This document shows positions 8,619 through 11,960 of a stretch of 11,960 nucleotides of DNA, piece by piece. The notes under the pieces were generated by a model, which searched no databases, was not told the origin of the DNA, and was given only the letters and a program-made list of their open reading frames with translations. The translations under genes and the position numbers were made by a program. The DNA is from Byssochlamys sp. IMV 00236. Its lineage: Eukaryota > Ascomycota > Eurotiomycetes > Eurotiales > Thermoascaceae. Every line of letters starts with the position of its first letter. Within the stretch, counting starts at the first letter, position 1. Location of the stretch: NCBI GenBank assembly GCA_001931875.2, contig MSJH02000390.1:1-11960 (forward strand). Reading direction: 5' to 3'.

Positions 8619-10893
8619 TTAGTTATTATCTATTCTGTCTTGATTGTTTAATTGATTCATCACAGGCTTGTTATCAGTTGTAGATGAGTCTTGTGACATG
8701 AGTGTAGTCTGCTGAGGATATGTCGACTGATGTTGTATATCACGGACTATTGGGGGAGCAGGCTGTAGAGTGTGCTGATGAAGCAACATGGACTGAATTG
8801 GAAATACTTGTTCAGTAACAAGGTTTGGCCGTAATTCTCTAAAATGAGACGGAAGTATATTCACAGGTTGTGGGTTTTGGGTACTGTAGTTAAGGGCAGT
8901 TGTATTAACAAAGGATGTATCTACTTTCTGTTTATCATCGTGTTCTTCAATATCAATATCCATGTCTTCTTCTTTAGTAGAGCATGATTGGCAAATAAAT
9001 GACACTTCTTCTAGTTGATTCGCATTTTTATCCACTTGTCCAGACTGCTGTAGACATTGAATATGCTGCCAGGTGTCACATTTCTCACAAGCAATCATTG
9101 GTGTGCCATCATCCTATTATTTTTTTTATTAGAGATACAAATCATGACTTGATTTGATATACTTGCCAAATTTCTACCAGAAACTCCACAGATGCAGCTG
9201 AAAAACCAGTCTTCTGCAGACTTATTCTTTGGTTTTCTTCCTCTCTTCTTTTTAGGTATTGGGTTACCATATTCATCAAACTTTTCTTTTCTCTTCTTTT
9301 TGACGTTATCATTAGCGATTCTTTCCTCTGCCATGGGTGATTCTTCTCTATCATTCTCATTTTGACCTTTCTCACGAATCAATGCACGATATTCACGTTC
9401 CATCAGACGTCTTTCACGTTCCAACGCACGTTCTTCTCTTGCTTTTGCTAAATTTTCCTTCTCTTTACGCTCTTTATCCAAAGGATTTTGCTCAATTCTG
9501 TTGGACGATCTTGTCTTGACTCCAGGAGAACTAAAGTCAAATTCAGGTTCACTACTCGAAGCTCTTTCCAATGCTTCTAATTCTCTAATCATGATACGCG
9601 AGCTTCGCTTGCGATGGATAATAGCCTCTTGTTTCTTGATTTCTCTTTCTCGTTCTTCTAGTATTGGTAACACCTTGGGCACTAGGTCATTAACAAGTAA
9701 ATTATAAAACCGTTTTTCATCAGCATGGTCGCTATGTTCGTATCTCGAAGCAATCTGTTCCCAATCTTGCTTTGAGTAACATATCTAAAAAAAAAAGGAG
9801 GGAAATCAGCTTGTTTCTACTAAAGTCATTTATATTCTTACCAGTTTCCATGGTATCCATTCTTGTTCATTTTCATCCATATCCTGATCAGGTTCCTTTT
9901 TTGCAACAGCCCTACGTGAACTTTTACGTGATGTGCCCTTGTAAGCAGGTCGACTCTTCTTTTTACGAAGTTTAACAGATGGTTTTGGTGTTTCCATATA
10001 GAGTCTGTTATCTGAATAAAGGAATAAGTAAATAATAATAAATAATAAAAAGGACAACACAACCATCAAACAACCAAAGAGTAGCACCTTTACTGTCATA
10101 TCCAATAGGATCCACTCTCTAATATTCTCTTAGTAAAAGCAAACAGACAAGTGTTTCTAAAGCACCCACCCACTGTGCTGATCCTTCTTCGCTATCCAAA
10201 TGTTCACGGAATCTTTCTGGATCATCTAGTTGCCACTATATATGTATATGAGAATAAGTTGTCTAAATTCAAATATTTATAAGCATAAACTTACTTCACA
10301 TAGTAGATATAACAAGTGTACTCTTGTTTCGAGTGACAATTGAAAGAAGTCCAACATGCTTGGATTATCAGTCGTTTGTATTGATTCTTGCTGATTATAG
10401 AATGGGTTTGTCATATCGGGTTTTCTTTTATCGAATTCTTTGGCAAAATAGGTTTGCCAAGTAGAAGAACTATGAATAATGAGTCGACGAAATATATAAA
10501 AGAGTCTATATGTATAATTACTTTATAAATCGATTACGAGTCAATAAGCGTAACATGCGTACAATCAAGTCTTCTAGACGAGATCTTTCAGAATAATCCA
10601 AAAACATGCGCTCAAGGTCCTAATAGTAAAATATGAGTGTTTATGCAAATAAAAAAAAGGATGAATGCAATTGTTGCACAATCGATCCTTTTCTTTCTTT
10701 TATTGTTTTCTTTCTTTACCTCTGTTTCAAATACATATTCTTGTCCGTATTCTATTCTTGTACGATATATCAACTGTTGAGTAGATGTCGGCCAGGGATG
10801 AAAAGCAGATTGAAATGTATGAAAGAATTGTGAAATGGAAGCAAAGTCAATGTTGTTTCGTAATTCAGTAATATTTGGTAAAGTCTCGTTCAT
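8619..10893 (-). CDS. DDT/WHIM-like plus PHD finger chromatin protein (CECR2/RSF1-like), 8 exons, about 616 aa
   Basis: Likely a nuclear chromatin-remodeller accessory subunit. Exons: 10720-10893, 10522-10619, 10295-10469, 10170-10235, 10064-10118, 9842-10011, 9167-9784, 8619-9113; all phases agree (1851 nt with stop). The N-terminus (1-90) is a helical DDT-like region. LSLETRVHLLYLLCEWQLDD (about 135-154) and RVDPIGYDSKGATLWLFDDN (about 172-191) match the WHIM/RSF1/CECR2 pattern, in which such motifs bind ISWI-type ATPases. EWIPWKL to ICYSKQDWEQIASRY continues that pattern. Next come a charged helix (about 285-420) and KKKRGRKPK (about 424-432), AT-hook or NLS-like. The PHD finger is complete C4HC3: C443, C445, C461, C464, H469, C472, C493, C496, with W467 before the His as in methyl-lysine-reading PHD fingers. 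The tail is acidic, then Gln/Asn-rich. No bromodomain is seen, unlike animal CECR2. The last intron uses a GC donor inside the PHD finger. Confidence 0.9.
9114..9166 (-). other. GC-AG intron inside the PHD finger coding region
   Basis: Minus-strand intron beginning GCAAGT and ending ATAATAG, 53 nt. GCAAGT is the classic strong GC-donor context. Using it joins GVSGRNL to DDGTPMIACEKC in phase 0 and completes the zinc ligands. The overlapping GT (GTATAT, 4 nt later) leaves phase 1 and runs straight into TGA. Inferred from frame and domain continuity. Confidence 0.85.
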
Positions 10894-10986
10894 TTGTTGT
10901 TGTTTTGTGTTGTTTATGTAAGCAATAATCTATCAAGAGTGTAATCAATCTATTTTATTTTTTTATGTATGCAATTAAAGTTGACG

Positions 10987-11029
<43 letters not shown>

Positions 11030-11294
11030 TAAATGAAGACCGCTGCTCTTAAAAGTCACGTTTCTTACTGCAAAATCTTTTTGCAAGTGATATCTCTTAA
11101 AAAAAATGGGCACAAGACATCAATAATCTATAGTATTCCTAAAATACATTAATCATAGACAGCTTAAATGCTTTCTCTTATTTTCTTTCTTTTCTCTCTT
11201 TCTACTCTTGTTTTTATATACACTCTTTCTGGAAAGTAAATTCGCCCAATGAAGAAGAAGAATTCAGGTTGTACGAAAAATCAATTCGCCCTGA
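10894..11294. other. Upstream region of the PHD-finger gene
   Basis: Contains the T41 tract (10988-11028), a 7-bp inverted repeat TGCAAAA/TTTTGCA around TCT (11069-11085), a minus-strand TATATAAAAA (11211-11220), and CT-rich stretches. It is the presumed promoter of the gene starting at 10893; no coding sequence is recognised. Confidence 0.5.
10988..11028. repeat. T41 homopolymer tract
   Basis: Forty-one consecutive T on the plus strand (A41 on the minus strand), ending about 95 nt upstream of the ATG at 10893. Poly(dA:dT) tracts exclude nucleosomes at fungal promoters, so a promoter role is plausible. True length may differ because long homopolymers are prone to sequencing error. Confidence 0.9.
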
Positions 11295-11468
11295 AGGAAA
11301 ATCAATTCATCTAATAAAAAAAGAAAGCGGGAAGATGGCGTTGGGCAAATGAGCAAAGGAACGGCTACGGGACACTATATCAGCTTTCTAAAAGCTACGA
11401 TGGATGAAATGAACCGGTATCCGCACATGAAAGGTCATTGTCTCGTGATGGATAATGCTCCTATCTAG
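11295..11468 (+). pseudogene. Fragment of a Tc1/mariner-like (DDE) transposase
   Basis: A plus-strand frame opens after a TGA at 11292-11294 and closes at a TAG at 11466-11468. It reads KKRKRED, then GTATGHYISFLKATMDEM and CLVMDNAPI. The last motif is the conserved block around the second catalytic Asp of Tc1/mariner/IS630-type DDE transposases; in intact copies His follows NAPI, and here a stop replaces it. The N-terminal DNA-binding part and the rest of the catalytic core are absent. The TA target duplication and terminal inverted repeats were not found. It is a decayed relic. Confidence 0.72.
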
Positions 11469-11690
11469 ACAATACTGTATTTTTATTAATTATTGACATT
11501 AATTTTATAAAATGTTGTCATAAAATAAAAAAATTATTTGCGTAAAAAGATGACAAAGAAAAATATGTTTGAATAAAACGACATCATGTCAAAAGAGAGA
11601 GAGAGAGAGATAATGAGTTTATATGTAGAAAAAGAGAGAAAAAGTATGTTAGTATTAGAGCACATATCCTAATATTAGTTTTACTTACCA
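11469..11690. other. Very AT-rich spacer with GA microsatellite
   Basis: Only about 18% G+C in the block 11521-11580. Contains an (AG)n run at about 11594-11610. No gene or structured element is recognised. Confidence 0.5.
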
Positions 11691-11958
11691 CCGAAGTGCA
11701 TTCTGGGGAGGATAGCGATAACTACCCAGGATAGTTTAAACAAAAAAAAAAAAGGAACGGAGGACAGAGAGAACCCAGAGCACAAGAAGAGGCAATTGGG
11801 AGAACGTTCCAGGTATACGCGCCAGAGAGCAAAAAGGGCGGGACAAGCGAGTCAGAGCAAGGACCATGAGGACAGGCTAGTTTTGATTGGTGAATCTTTG
11901 AACACTCAGAGGGATACTTGATAACTGCTGTAAAGAAGCAAAAAAAGGACTCAATTAA
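11691..11958 (-). other. Open frame in a GC-richer patch, possible partial exon or repeat edge
   Basis: A minus-strand frame stays open for about 89 codons, from the window edge to a TAA at 11691-11693. It includes CSKIHQSKLACPHGPCSDS and ends WVVIAILPRMHFGGK. A consensus GTAAGT donor lies at 11693-11698 and a possible TTTACAG acceptor near 11936. The DNA is 52-58% G+C over 11761-11880, against about 18% in 11521-11580. I do not recognise the protein. The opposite strand is also open for part of this stretch, so it may be a non-coding repeat element rather than an exon. Confidence 0.25.
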
Positions 11959-11960
11959 AA

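Noticed and set aside
9142..9519. Overlapping frames on both strands within the PHD gene
   Set aside because: Frame shadows of exon 7, which encodes the charged helix and the start of the PHD finger.
9830..10105. Apparent membrane protein with a hydrophobic N-terminal segment on the minus strand
   Set aside because: The hydrophobic part is a translated intron (10012-10063, GTTGTG to TTCAG) read in the wrong frame. Removing it restores LWLFDDNRLYMETP in the chromatin gene.
11221..11320. Repeated AATTCGCCC and AAATCAATTC words as transposon terminal repeats
   Set aside because: They are short direct, not inverted, repeats and have no partner on the far side of the transposase fragment.
1..11960. 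tRNA, rRNA, CRISPR or prokaryotic operon features
   Set aside because: No tRNA B-box in cloverleaf context, no rRNA motifs and no spaced direct repeats were seen by eye; introns and domain content are eukaryotic.

Overview
The window looks like nuclear DNA from an early-diverging filamentous fungus, most likely Mucoromycota (Mucorales-like). The evidence is its AT-richness, many short introns (mostly 44-77 nt, GT-AG with strong GTAAGT/GTATGT donors), AT and GA microsatellites, fungal-type protein families, and a fragment of a Tc1/mariner-like transposase. Species cannot be read from the sequence.

Three spliced genes lie head to tail on the minus strand. I rebuilt them by joining reading frames across introns. 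(1) 228-5598: a 13-exon formin of about 1564 aa (GBD/FH3, coiled coil, one polyproline tract, FH2). (2) 6504-7884: a 6-exon Psr1/CTDSP-type NIF phosphatase of about 361 aa, with an uncertain 5' end. (3) 8619-10893: an 8-exon chromatin protein of about 616 aa, with a DDT/WHIM-like N-terminus resembling CECR2/RSF1, an AT-hook-like basic stretch and a C-terminal PHD finger. Two of these genes each need one GC-AG intron to keep the frame (donors GCATGT and GCAAGT).

The rest is intergenic. 1-227 is formin 3' flank. 5599-6503 is formin upstream sequence plus phosphatase 3' flank, with an unexplained interrupted reading frame. 7885-8618 carries a minus-strand promoter for the phosphatase and a plus-strand TATA/pyrimidine promoter with no recognisable gene behind it. 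10894-11960 holds a T41 tract, a broken transposase fragment, and a sharp GC-richer patch at the window edge.

The genes are not an operon and share no obvious pathway: actin-filament assembly, membrane-linked Ser/Thr dephosphorylation, and chromatin regulation. I see no new multi-gene system. The most useful oddities are in the formin (split GBD, isolated single FH1 tract, no DAD, possible exitron), the GC-AG introns, an 11-bp perfect hairpin just after the PHD gene's stop, and the orphan promoter.
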